From the NCBI GenBank assembly GCA_905160935.1, contig CAJHZI010000475.1, forward strand, positions 221,001-285,000: a stretch of DNA of 64,000 nt, written 5' to 3'. Shown here in pieces: positions 43,849 to 58,500 of this stretch. A program made the translations under genes and the position numbers. Positions within the stretch are counted from its first letter, which is position 1. Every line of letters begins with the position of its first letter. Source of the stretch: Enchytraeus crypticus. Lineage: Eukaryota; Annelida; Clitellata; Enchytraeida; Enchytraeidae. The notes under the pieces are model-generated. The model did not search any database and was not told where the DNA came from. It saw only the letters and a list, made by a program, of their open reading frames with translations.

Positions 43849-46800
43849 TAGTGCAGTGTCACACCGGTAGACAATTGTCTGCCACACTCCTGCTCGCATT
43901 GCTCCATCGTGTCAAACTTGTTGTCGTTACCATGACAACCGCCGTAGATAAACTCTTTGCACTGATGCTCTGCGATATTGTAGTAGAACTTCTTCAGCGA
44001 GGCGCGACATCTACCGGTAGATACAGGCAGAAAACAGCGCCCTAATCAATCAATCAATTAATCAATCAATCAATCAATCAATCAACACACATCTGCTGGT
44101 AGATACAGGCAGAATACAGCGCCCTAATCAATCAATCAATCAATCAACACCCATATGCCGGTAGATACAGGTAAAAGACAGAACCCTAATCAATCAATCA
44201 ATCAATCAATCAACAACCATATGCCGGTAGATACAGGTAAAAGACAGAGCCCTAATCAATCAATCAATTAGTTAATTAATCCATCAATCAACAACTATCT
44301 TCCGGTAGAAACAGGTAGAAAACAGGGCCCTTATAAATCAATCAATCAATCGATCAACATTATATCTTAGCTATTAGCTATCTCTATCATAATTCATTTT
44401 GTGTTTATACACGACTACCATACATTATGCATTTTGTGATTTAACAAAAATAAGTAAAGCCGCGCATTTGCGCGATACGACAAGAAACTATTTTATTATT
44501 AACACTGAAGATGCTGGCGAAAATCAATCAATCAATTGCCACCAGTCAATCAATCGATCAAACATGAAATCAATCAATCGATCATACATGCTGAAATATT
44601 CTAATAAATAACTCTCGAATACGGAATCCAGCGCAATACGCACAATTTAGTGAAATAATCATCTATGTCATCTATGTTAACTAATATATTAGCTTTAGTC
44701 AATTATCCAAGTTACCAGTCATGTGAATATCCGAAACTTTACTCTCTGATCGGCTCACCGGGAATCGAACCCACGACCTCAGGAACAGACATTTAAGACT
44801 TCACGACGTTACCTGATGCTCATCACACTAAGCTATTTAGACAATATCCGAAACTTTACTCTCTGATCAGCTCACCTGGGAATCGAATCCACGAACAGAC
44901 ACAGGAACAGACATTTAAGACTTCTCGACGTTAATTGACGCTCTACGCACTGAGCTATTTAGACAATCAATTCTTACTTGTTCCGGCAGGACTGACACAT
45001 CCATGTTTGCACTCCTCTTGGCTGGAGAATCGATTTCCATTTCCGTCACATCCGCCGTACCAGAACCTGGAACAGTCTCCCAGTGTCGTGTCGAAGAACC
45101 ACCTGACCGAGTAGTTAGAGCAGGGACCCGTCTCACTCGCTAGCGAGCACGCAACTGGTGTACGGCCAAGACACAAAATAAAAAACTACTCTTGTTGAAC
45201 TGTAATCTACTATTGTTCAAAATTATTTATATAATTAATACTCTCATACAGTCCGCTGTTCTGTCAAACTGCAGTTCCAAGATAAACATTCCTACTGTAA
45301 CATAGGTTTTGCAGAAATTTTTAATTTTTAACGAGTAAATATATCTAAAAGTAAGATTAATGACCTTTGCTTAATTTTTCATTTATAACCCCTATGACAG
45401 TATATTCTACAATATATTCCACGTACAATTATGTACTCTTCTATATAAGCTCTGTCATTAAACCTGCCTCGTATATTAAATGAAGTAGAAATCGTATATG
45501 AATTTAGTTAGTAGTTTTTAAGTTAATTAACTATAGAGGGACTAATTAATCTTTTAAATTTTGATTTAGTGATTTAAATAATTTTACGCAACATTAATTA
45601 ATTAATCATAAAGAGACTAATTAATCCCCCACATTTGAATTCAGTAATTACTTAACATTAATTAATCATAATCCCACCTCCGGATGCCGAGGGACATCCT
45701 ATTTCATGGGGTCCAGAAGCCTGAGTCACTCCGTCGCTACAGCATCCGAATCCAGAGTCATAGCAACTTGTCCTATGCCTTTGATCCTCTACCGGACATC
45801 CAACAAAGTTAACCCCCTGAGCGGCAGTGGATCCGTCCAAACAACAGCCATAGGGCGAGTCCACACAGCTTCTAGAAGCTTCTGTGGGGGTGTTCGGTTG
45901 TGGGGTTGTGATAGATTGTGTTGTAGTCGCGGTGGTTGTCTTTTGTAGTTCTATTTTAGGGGTGCGAATGGGGGAGGAGGAAATATGGGTGGCTGTGAGG
46001 GTGGTGGACTCGGGGCACCCCTCTTGATGAATTCCTGAAGAAATTGTTACCCCATCCTCACAACAGCCAAATAGCGTGTCATGACAGGATACTGCGTTCA
46101 ATCAATCAATCAATTAATCAATCAACCCATCAATCAATTGATCAGTTAATCAATCAATCTGTCAATAGTCATTCAATCAAACTTTCTTTTAATATTATTT
46201 TTCTTTTAATATTATTTTATGTCATAGAACTAATATTATAAAACTAATTGATCTATAATTAATATTTTAGAGATTCTTTAAGATAAATAGTTTCGAAGAG
46301 CGGTAAGAGTTGGAACGAAATGTTTCTTGAAAACTAAGAGTTTTGTAAATTGACTCTAAAATAAATCAGATAATCTATTTAAAAATCGCTAAATGATTCA
46401 ATCAGCCTATATATATTGAACGGTATATAGAGGTTTCTGGACTTACTCTCGGACTCCAGGACTGGTTGCTCCGTGGAGCATCCTGTCTGCTGAGGTCCCG
46501 TGGCTCTGGACATCCCGTCTGGACAGCATCCATACCGGCTCAGTCCACAGTCTTCCTCATCCTCACTATCTTCCTCGTCAGGCTCCGATGGACCAGGTGT
46601 GACTAGGGTGGGGGTATAGGAGGAAGATGAGGTGTGTTTGGATGAGGTAAACCTACTGGATGTGCTTGGAGTAGAAGTGACCACTAGAGTGGAGGAACCT
46701 TCTGTCACCAGACCACTGGTCATCTTAGGAGTGGCAGGGATAGGGGTGGTCAGTTTAAAGGTCACTGTAGGGGTCATACTAGAGGTCACACTAGGGGTCA

Positions 46801-49800
46801 CACTAGGGGTCACACTAGAGGTCAGATATTTCACTTGAGTTGTGGTTAGTTTAGTAATTGTATTGATCGTGGTGGTGTTCTTAGACAAGCCTTCATCACC
46901 TGAGGCTTCAGAGGCACTATCAAAGTCTTCATCAGGATGAGTGTCATCATAAGTGGTGTCATTATTATGGGTGTCATCATAGTGGGTCTCATCAATGGTG
47001 TCAACAGTGGTGTCATCAGTGATGTCATCAATGGTGTCATAAATGGTGTCACCGTGCTGGGTGTCATTATTCGTGTCATCGTAATGGTTACTCTCGATTG
47101 TAGAGTCTAAATTGTCTTTGAAGCCATCTGGTGTCGGCTCATTGAAATAAATGACATCAGAGTCAACTATAACAGAAAAATAAATTAGTGATTAAATAAG
47201 AGTTGCAAACTACTAAATGGCATTAACAACTAACAAAATGGATATATAACATTCGTTTAAAAATAACAATTTCAAAAACCATTGACGCTGAAGTTTAAGT
47301 ACTATAAACGTTAACTTTCGCACCGTGAGCTATTACACAAAGTATATAATTGTAAAAGGCATAGCCTTCTGTAAATGGATTAACTTGTTAATCTATGGAG
47401 TGCTCCTAATGAAACATGAATGCAGACTCTGAGTATGAATACGTACCTTGGACCTGTCAGTTAGAAGAACACTACAGGGTGAGAGAGAGAGAGAGAGAAA
47501 GATGGGGGAGAATTATCAATAGACTTAAGTTTAAATTACACTGAAATTGCAATAAAATCCTAATTGAGATCCTCACACAGTGGCTGCAGATAGTAATAAG
47601 ATAGCCACCCAATGAGCAAAAGTGCCATACTTTTCTATCAGCACGCAGCCTACATGCCATTAGAACACTTGAACACACAGCCATTAGAACATATCCCACA
47701 TTAATTTACAACTTACACAGTATTTTCTGAAACTTACGTGATACCTATCTGATATCCTATTTTATGGCGATAAATTAATTAAAATTTACACGTAGTTGTG
47801 TTAGTTAGGTTTTTGTGGGTTGTCAACAAGCAATAATTATTGTGCTTTCAGGCCAAGTATTGTTATGTTAAGTTATTCAATACGTTTTCGACACTAAACC
47901 AGCTGGACGGCCAAGTGGATAAGCAGAAGTCAAATGGTTCGAATACCATTTAGAGCGTCTCTGACAGTCCCCTTCTTGTGAGGAAATAGACGCTAAACTG
48001 AGCTCTATAGCTTTGTTTCTTTGCTTGATTTTACTCATATTTCTGGCTAATACGCACCTGTTGACACTTCAACGACATCACAACCTCTGAGCCCCGTCCC
48101 CGCTGCGGGTGTGAGCCCATCGGGGCAGCAGCCGAATTCTGTTTCTAGACAGAGCCCCGGAGGAATGGGGTCGCCACTGGGCAGGCAGCCCCTAGCCTGA
48201 GGACCCAGGGCTGTCTGAAGCCCATCAGGGCAGCATCCGTACGTCGTGTTGGTACAGTCTGCAGTGGTGGCTGTGAAACACATCATACGTGTTAGTTACT
48301 TAGAGTTCCTTATTAGATTTACTTATTTTATTATATACATGTACATGCACATGTGCTAATATATGAACTGTACAATATATGTAGGTGCAATATATGTGCT
48401 GTGTATACATGAATTGTAGGTCTATATAGGATTGTATACAAACGTTTTATATGTGTATGTATTTATATATTTAATATTAATTTTTCTCAAATGTATTTAT
48501 TTATTTATTTACTCATTTACACGGCCATAAACGGTTAGACAGACTACATGGTTCAAATGAGGATAAAGTCAAATGAACACAAACATCGATGAGAAAATGC
48601 ACACAAACATCGATGAACCATAGAACCATATAACGATCATGAAAGAAATCTAACGATCACATTAAATCAATCTCTATAAACCTTTACTTATCTTTATTTT
48701 CGTCAGTGTTCAACAGTTATCTATAAGTATAAGCTACTCAACCTGAGTTGTTGCAGAGTTGTTCGTTGCAGGGCTCAGACTCAGGAGGTCTGGTATCGAG
48801 TCCACACTCGGTCAGATCAACCTCTCTCTTGTTAGACACAGCACTTAGTTAGAGCACACACAGCACTCGCCTAGCTCTTCAACTCCAGAGCACTATCAGC
48901 AGTCAATCATATCATATTTATCAGAGCACACTATCAGCAGTCAATCATATCATAGTTATCAGAGCACTATCAGCAGTCAATCATATCATAGTTATCAGAG
49001 CACTATCAGCAGTCAATCATATCATATTTATCAGAGCACTATCAGCAGTCAATCATATCATATTTATCAGAGCACACTATCAGCAGTCAATCATATCATA
49101 GTTATCAGAGCACTATCAGCAGTCAATCATATCATAGTTATCAGAGCACTATCAGCAGTCAATCATATCATATTTATCAGGCAGTGAGTTGTAATAATAG
49201 TTCATAAATTGTTCATTATTAGTGATTTATTGATTGCAACATTTTTAATGTGTGCGGATGAAATGAATATGTGAGGATGAATTTGAGAGAGGTAGACCAC
49301 AACTGACGGTGCGGTAATTAAGAAGGAAGGAAAAATATGAGATCGACTGTTGATATGGTCTGGGAGAGAAAGGATTGGAGAAGGTCTATTCGTATCCCGA
49401 CCCTAATTTAACTGGGATTCTAGGAAAGATGATGATGATGGTGTTAAATGATAATGATGATTTCATCATCATTGTTATTATTATTATTATTCTTATTATT
49501 ATTATTATTATTATTTTTATTTTTTATATTATTATTATCATTATTATTATTGTTAGTAATGTTATTGTTGTTGATGTTGTTGTTACTGCTACTATTACTG
49601 TTGGTGCTACTGCTACTGCTACTAATTGCAATTAATTATATTTTTTACTATTGCTACAACTACTACCTTGCCAAACAATCCAAGCATCCAGACAGCTGGA
49701 CAGGCACCGTCACAGGTCCTCTCTGTGGTCATCCTCCTCTCTGACTCGCAGTCTTTGTTGGGTCGAATGCTGAGTGAGTCGTTGTTCAGGTGCAGGACAC

Positions 49801-52800
49801 AGTAGACCTTACGATACTGATAGCCCGGGCCACAGCGAGATGAGCACTGTAGCAATAACAGCAATAGCAACAATAACAGCAATAACAGCAATGACAGCAA
49901 TAACAGCAATAACAGCAACAGCAGCAATAACAGCAATAACAATGAACACTGCAGCAATAACAGCAATAACATAATAACAATAACAGCAATAGCAATGGGC
50001 ACTGCATCAATAACAGCAATAACAACTAACGTAAGAACAATAACAGCACTAACAATGAGAATGAGCACTGCAGCAATTACAGCAATAACAAGGCAATGTC
50101 GGGGACGTCAAATAATCGTATATTATCCAAACCTTAGACCACTCAGAGGCGACCCACTGGGGCTTCGTAGTGCACGATGTTGGCGTGGATGTAGGGCAAG
50201 GTTGTTGAGTTGCTGGTCTTTGTTTAAAGATGCAGTTGTTGGCTGGTATGATCTTAAGTCCAGGAGAGGACCTGTTGAAGCAGAAGACGTCCCTCGTAGA
50301 GATCCGATCCTGACAAGGGCGACACTGTCCATCATATAAACGACATTGTGGTGCAGCTGATCTTCATGATTATATCTAGCACTTTCAAGATCGTGCGTTT
50401 AAATTTCAAACTTAGCTTATCAATCCTGCGAGATGATCTACAGAATATATAACTGGCTGGAGCCAGTGGCGATGGCGATAAGATACTCGACTGCGGATCA
50501 GTTTGTGCGGTGTTCAAATCCTGGGCTCGCCCGTCACTGACATCGCTTTCGAGTGAGGAAACTGACATTAACCTTAGCTTTACCAGCTTTGAACAATCGA
50601 GCAATCAATAGTTCTCTTTTATTTTTATTATAAGAGTTCTTGCACATCTCTCATCCATGATTAACGCAAGCTCTATCTTAGAAGAGACCTCAAGACCTGC
50701 CGAGTTTATGTAGACTACTGGGCTTTATGCATTGCTATGATACAGCTATGATACAGCAATTATTACATAGCTATGTAATAGCTATGTAATAGCTGTGTAA
50801 TAGCTGTGTCATAGCTATGATATAGCTAGTGTGTGACATAGCTATGACAGCTATGACATAGTTATGACACAGCTATGACATAGTTATGACATATCTATTA
50901 CACAGCTATGACATAGTTATGACACAGCTATGACATAGTTATGACGTAGGTATTTTAATACAAATAAAATGCAAATAAATACAAATAACGTACAAATACG
51001 TATGCACAAATAAAAACTTAACTACTTTTATAGACCGTGTCTAGCACACATCTAGCCTTTACTAGTGATGCTCTAGAACTAAGCAAGAGATCCGGGTTAG
51101 TCATCTGTCTCGCTTCCTCAAGGGACACCAATCGATCTTAACCTTAGCATTACCGACGCCTTAATATCGTAGGGGTAACGTCATGAAGTTTTAAATCACA
51201 GACCCTGAAGTTAATGGAACCCTCGTGGGTTCGAATCCCAGCCGCGCTGATCTGAGAGTAAAATCTCGGACACAATGGACTGGTTATAAGGAAAATGGAA
51301 TAAATTGCCTAACGGTTTAAGCATGTGGTATTAAAAGTGATAGATATCAACATGGTTGATCATTTCACTAAATGCGTGTTTAGTTTTTAATTTTACCAGG
51401 GACTGAGGCTAATTAATCCTCGAATACACACCTCACTCCAGCTCGACGCAATCCACTCCACTTCCTGTTCCTAAATACAGGTAATCAATCAATAATCAAT
51501 ACGAATTTAACGTCCGGTTCCTCGCCATAAGGCAATGTCAGGAACTTCTCTTGCAGACTCCACACAAAACAGGCGCAACAACACAAATAATAACAACAAC
51601 AGCAATACGATTAGAGTGCTACTGTTATCCATGATAACATTGAGCACTGTGGAGCCAAATTAAAACCGATGAGCGTAGGGAGAGGGGGGGTCCATAAACG
51701 GTGCGAGTCAAAATCCGAGTAATCAGTCCAAGGAAGGGTACTAGCGGAATGGAGATTTACGTGATGGTCTCAGTCTGATAATCTCATAAAAAATAAAATA
51801 AGATAATAAAATGAGATAGTAAAATAAGAAAATCTAAGATACAAATAAGACAGTATAATAAGAAGAAATTTTTAGATAATAAAATTAATAAGATATTAAA
51901 AATAAAATTACATTAAGATTATTATTACAATAAGATATTAAAATACATAGGCGTCGTTATGTTAGTTTCTATCCTTGCATACGCAGCGGCATACGCTGCG
52001 GCATACGTTGCGACACCCGTTGCGGCATACGATGCGGCACGCTTCAGAGCGAATGTTAATCAGAAGTGCAGACGTTGTAAAGCGCGCACGTCAAGTTAGC
52101 CGACACGCTCGTGATGTTTCGATGAGCTCAAATCGTCGAACCAAGTCTGCAGACAATTCAGGCGGAACAGTTAATTTATTGCTTGACCTCAACGTACGGG
52201 AGTCAAGAGAATTACACTACCTCGAGAGGGCCTTGCTTTACGTAAAACAACAGAAACTCGTAAAGTAATCTCGATGACTTGTTCTGTTAAACGACGAAAC
52301 AAACTGAATCTGTTTGTTGTACCAGATCTTCTTAATTGCAAAATAAACAGAAAGTTTAGGCGCCTTAAACAAGGAGAGGAATTAGGTTTAAGGAAAGCCT
52401 TATGTTGCAATTTTCAGGATAAATTTGATTTGGCTACAGAACATTGCACTCTATTGAGGCAGATGGTTGTTAACCTGAACTACGGTCCACTAATTGAAGT
52501 GCCTATTTCCGTGGTTCTGGAAATGTTGAGATGGATTTATCAAAGCAACCCAAATCATAAAATGAAAATAAAAGAAAATCATTGCGATTCTATTCTTACA
52601 AGTACAGAAAAGAAGATAGCTGCAATGCTGATAAAATGAATATATAAATGTTAATGATGTCTAGAAGCGAAATATAAAATGGAAAAGCTCTACTCTGATT
52701 CTATATTCGAATTACAGTTTTAAGGAAATTCAAGTAAGACATGAACTCTAAGCATCACCTATTATTTATTATAACAACAACTCTTGCTCGTGATGCAAGC

Positions 52801-55323
52801 TGTGTAACCATTAGACACTTTAATATTTGTATAAGTGAAATGAGCAACATTTTTCACAAGACTAAATCCGAATTTGATTCTCGACTATCGGCTTCAGCAT
52901 CCGATCTCATGCCAGTGGCGATGTCGGTAAGATATTCGACCACGGATCAGTATATACGGGATTCAATTCCTGGGCTCGCCCGTCATTAACATGGCTTTCG
53001 AGTGAGGAAACTGACGTTAACATTATCTTTACCAGCAGCTTTATATATTAACCAAAAAGCAACTAAGCTTCTCAGATCAGATCACAGAGCTATTAGTCTT
53101 CCAGACTTGGTCAGCTGCGGGGGTTAAGGTTCAAATCTCGATAAACACTTGTTCCTCTACTCGCCAATACAAGCGAATAGAATATATCCAATCCAGATGT
53201 TCAAGAAAAACAAAGCCCGTTAGCACCAGAGGGCGGGGTGGGATAAGACATAACAGATATTATGAGATAGTAGAGATAGGCCTACGCTGAGATAGGCCTT
53301 AGCTGAGATAGGCCTAAGATGAAATAGGCCTAAGCTGAGTTAGGCCTAAGCTGAGATAGGCCTAAGATGAGATAGGCCTACGCTGAGATAGGCCTAATCT
53401 GAGATAGGCCTAAGCTGAGATAGGCCTAAGCTGAAACAGGCCTAAGCTGAAACAGGCCTAAGCTGGGATAGACCTAAGCTGAGATAGGCCTAATCTGAGA
53501 TAAGCCTAAGCTGAGATAAGCCTAAACTGAGATAGGCCTTAGCTGATCGGTTCTAAGAGGTGAATAACTGTACTATAGTACTAAACGTGTATCTCCTAAA
53601 TCTCTGCAAATTATAAAGAAATGAGGAAAGATAGTGCGTTCATTAATAATAAACTAAATAAATATTACATTTAAATTTTAATTTATATCTAAAAATGTCT
53701 ACATATGGTGGAACTTTATACCATCTAGAATTGACTAACAATACTCATTCTTGTATTTATATTCCAAACTCTTATAACAAACATACACATATTATAATTT
53801 CATGTAGAAAAACTATATATATATATATATATAACTCTGCGCGACGTCACTCGGTGGACGCCAGAGCAGCCTCCTCAACCCTCTGCCTCCACTTATCACG
53901 ATCCTGTGCAAAGTCATAAAACATCACCCTGCATAAGACTGAATTTGGTATCTAATTAACTTATATCATTACTATATTGCTTAATTAATGTGTATTTATT
54001 TCCCATTCCTGGTCTCATTTTATTGTTTAGTAGTCTATATTTTAAAGCTTTTCCAATTGGAGTATTTTCATTTAGTCTTAGCATATGGCCTATCCAACTG
54101 TATCTTTTTTCCTTATGATTTGACTCAAAGGAGTCTCTTTTGTTCTTTCGTATATATCTAGATTGCTAACTGTGTATGGATTGTGAATTTTTAGGAGATT
54201 TCTTAGTAATTTTCTATGAAAAACATCTATGTTATTTTCTATGCTTTTTGTTACTAACCATAACTCACTATTATAAACAAATACTGATTTAATATAAGTG
54301 CTAAAGATTTTTATTCTAACTTTAAGATTAATTTTTTTATTTGTTAATTTCAATTTATATTTATTAAATGCCATCATTGTTAATTGTTTCCTATGAATTA
54401 TATCATTTTCTGTATCCAACATACTACCTAAATATTTAGTTTTTCCACTTTACGTCTTCATTGTTATTTGATATTACTATTTTCTCTGTCTTATCTTTAT
54501 TTATTTTTAGATCCCGTCTTATTAATTTACTTTCAACGAATGCTATTAATTTATCGGAATTGTTTGGTCCAATAAGAATTCATCCTATATCATCGGCAAA
54601 TTGTTGATCTATTATTTCTGTATTACTATTTCTATTTCAGTATGTGTGATCATTAAGTTCTTTAGGTACATTCTGTTCTGTTTCTTTTAGCGACATTGCA
54701 AGGTAGAAAGTAAACAGAATTGGACTTAGACAGTCCCCCTGAGGTAATCATGTGCTGGTACTGAATTCTTTACCTTGACAATTATCGTTCAAAACCTTTA
54801 TTTTTACATTTTCTATTAGTATTTTGATTATGTACAATTCATCTTCATCTAGAAACTGCTTTAAATCATCTATTAATAGCTTTCTATTTACGCAGTCAAA
54901 GCCTTACTCATATCTAGAAGTAGTATACTTATGTAGCATTTTGTTCAATTATTGCTTTTTCTATTAATAACTTGTTGAAAAACTTGCTTTCTTTAATAAT
55001 TGTTGAAAAACTACGCGACTACAAAAGTGTTTTGACACCACCATGGAAAGCTAAATAGTTTACTCATGTCTCAGACTATCAGGTGTCGAATTATTCCAGA
55101 CGTGATGATGATGATGATTATGATTATGATGATGAGTGTAAGAATATATTAGACTTACCAGGCACGTCCCGTTAACACAGACATCCAAAGAGTCAGGTGC
55201 GCATGGTGTGCCATCAGCCGCTACTGACTTGTAATACAGGTCTGTTCCAGCAGGTCTACAGTGCAGTGAACATGGGTCCTCGTCTAGAACAAGTAGAACC
55301 TTCTAGAACAGTCTAGATATGAG

Positions 55324-55374
<51 letters not shown>

Positions 55375-55492
55375 AAATAGAGATAGAAAAAGAAAGAAAG
55401 AAAGAAGAAAGAAAGAAAGTAGGTTGTTACAATTTTAATCAAATTGAAGGGAACCTTCAAGTTTTATTTGAACCTCAAGTGCTATAAATTAT

Positions 55493-55538
<46 letters not shown>

Positions 55539-58500
55539 GGACTGCTTACCGGCAGGTTCATGGTATATAACACCTACACTCTTATTTGTCTACAGTTTTC
55601 CTCTGCATGCCTACATGCCAGTCTACATGACAATATTACGAGATAATCTCTCATACCCACGTTACCCGCCTGCCAGACATGAGTGCTGCCGTTGATGATT
55701 TGATCTCCATGTCTCTCCTGACACTGCACAGTCCTGAAGTCTCTGCTGCCTAATGGGCAGTCCTGCGTGCAAACCAATGTTAAAAGAAAAAGTAACACCA
55801 GTCTATACTCTATAGTACACCGAAAAATGCCACGTAGTTTATCGGAAGGGGAGTAAATTGGTAATTGTGGCTTCTGAAGTGGTTTCCTGTTGCCTTTCTG
55901 TGAAAGATAATTACACAATTTCTTTGAATTGGGGTGACAGCTCTTCCAATAGTGTGGATTAGCTCCCCCTGTAGTTCTGCTCCTGTTTATCGGTAGTTAA
56001 GAGATGTAGTCAAGAGACAAAAATGTTAGGAACTCCTGACTTTTATTAATGAATGAAACCATAGTAAATAATAATAGTTGACTTCAGGTCAAAGTTTGTA
56101 TTTTATTCTCAATAAATCATCGTTTATCAAATCTCGCGCACACTCTGATAAAGGCTATAGCGTGGTATCTGCAGACACATTGTTAACCTCTATCTGCGCC
56201 TTATTAACATCGTCATCCATCATTCGATTCGTCTTCGCAGTGACATGAGCAATCTCTTTAACATTTCATCTTCTCATACCCTAGTACTGCATAGCATTCT
56301 TCATCTCTTCATATTAACTTCTCAGACAGATTATAAAAGTAAAAAGCAAACACGCATTATAGTGAACAATCAACTATGTTGATATCTATCACTTTTAAAA
56401 CCACATGTTTAATCCGTTAGGCAATTTATTCCATTTTCCGTGTAACTAGTCCAGTGAAAGTCCGAGATTTTACTCTCAGATCAGCGCGGCCGGGATTCGA
56501 ACCCACGAGGGTTCAATTCACCTCAGGATTTGTCATTTAAAACTTCATGACGTTACCCCTACGCTATTTAGACATTCTATTTTATTTTATATTGTATTTT
56601 ATATACAGTACAGGATCATTGGCTAGTTAGAGCAGTGATTTTGAATATAGGAAATTCCATGACGAATTAATGTGTGGAGAATTTATACAACAGTGCAACA
56701 AATGCGCCCTCTCCAGTCAGCGTCATGATAATGATAATTGTCAGCTAGTCAGGATTTAAGACTAACCTTCCAGCAGTGGCAGCAATCTATGTCTCATTCA
56801 TTGTCGACTAGCCTGCGATTTGAAACTTAGATTTTGAGCCTCAATTCTAAGCCAAAACTTATATCGCCTAGGCTAAACGCTTTGAATTTACTATTGGAGC
56901 AACATGATGTGTTTATCAATATGTCTTATTAGAACATCTTGACCTATTTATCTGTCCTGATCAGTTTTAATTGGATGACGGATAGCGAATCAAACCACGA
57001 ATAATATATAATGATTCGGCTCTTTACAACCCTAGGGCGTTTTACGCACAAGTGGTTAAACGGTATAAGCATCATACATAAAGGTACTTGATCATACCGT
57101 ACATGGTTCACAACTTCATATACAGTTTACCTTTCAAGCAAGACACACCAGGTCACTGACTAAAACGTCATTGTCTGACGTCATGAAACGTCTTAGCACT
57201 GACTAAAACGTTATTGTCATGCAGGTTTTGTGTGCGTGGGGGAAGACGTAGGAGGGAAGATAAACTCTCTATCTCTCTCTCTCTTAGTGCACTGCCTACT
57301 GGCAGGTCCATCGTAAATAACGCCTCCACTCTTCTCTGTCTTCCGCTTTCCTCTTCATGTCCACATATGAGTGGATCTTTAAATCATCTACCATACCTAA
57401 TCTCGGCCTGTCTCTGCCTCTACTTCCTTCCATTCTACCTTTTATGAGCTTTTTTAATAGACTTTCCCCCTCATTTGAGTCTTTTCTATTCGTTTACATT
57501 TTTGTAGCAAACAATATCTGGAGCCTAGGCGCTCTCCAACCGAATGCGTTTTCTGACGTTGATAATTAAACCTACCAATGCTTTTAAAAATTTACATTTA
57601 CATAGTGACAAAGTTGAGTCATTGGTATGGAAAGGAAACAGGGAAACGATACTAAATCATTTCTCAATGAGTAGTCTATAGGCGTTCAACAGACCATCGG
57701 TTAACGTTGAACTTGATGAAGAACTGAAATACGATCTCGCACTTAACTAATCAATCAATCGCCTCAGCCGATTCGACAGATTAAGTAAAACAAACGACTT
57801 TTTTATTGGACGTCTGGTGGTTGAGAATAAACTAAACCAGTGCCTATGAGATGCGGTTAAGCTGTAAATCAAACTGTATCAAACTGTAAACGAGGCCGCA
57901 TCAACTAAATGCATTTAGAAATTGTTTTACGGAAAAGGCGTGGCCGTCTGGTTTCTATAACTGGCTGGAGCCAGTGGCGAAGTCGGTAAGATACTCGACC
58001 GCGGATCAGAATCTGCGGGACTTCAAATCCTGGGCTCGCCCGTCACTGACATCGCTTTCGAGTGAGGAAACTGATGTTAACATTAGCTTTACCAGCTTTA
58101 ACTTCTAACTGCGATTAGATGTAATGCACTAACGGAACATAGGTTCCAGTTTCGAATTAGACTCGCGACAATATCTCTTTTCGTCACAGAATTATAGAAT
58201 TATGAGAAATTTTAACAGTATTTCAGTGAAATTAAGAAATTTTTAATTACGGCCATTTGTGTTTACACATGTTAAATATCGCCAGGCTCCAGCCACATTA
58301 TTTAAAAGTTTGTATTTTATTGAGCATGGTGCTTCATACTAAAGGCTTGTTTTGTAAGCGTAAGTAAATCATAATAAAGGAATAAACCTGTAGATTGCAC
58401 GACAGTATCTTTCGGCTATTTCCACCACACAATTCTGATCCATCCAACCTGAATTCAACAAAAAGGAACATAAATTAAACCGAAATTAATCGTTATATAG

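Noticed and set aside
50324..50360. Acceptor ATCAG|CTGCACC for the TSP1-2 exon
   Set aside because: It would need phase 2 while the neighbouring exon ends phase 0; GGACAG|TGT fits phase and the TSP1 first Cys.
53695..53919. Small + strand ORF
   Set aside because: It overlaps the degenerate 3' end of a - strand LINE and an AT microsatellite.
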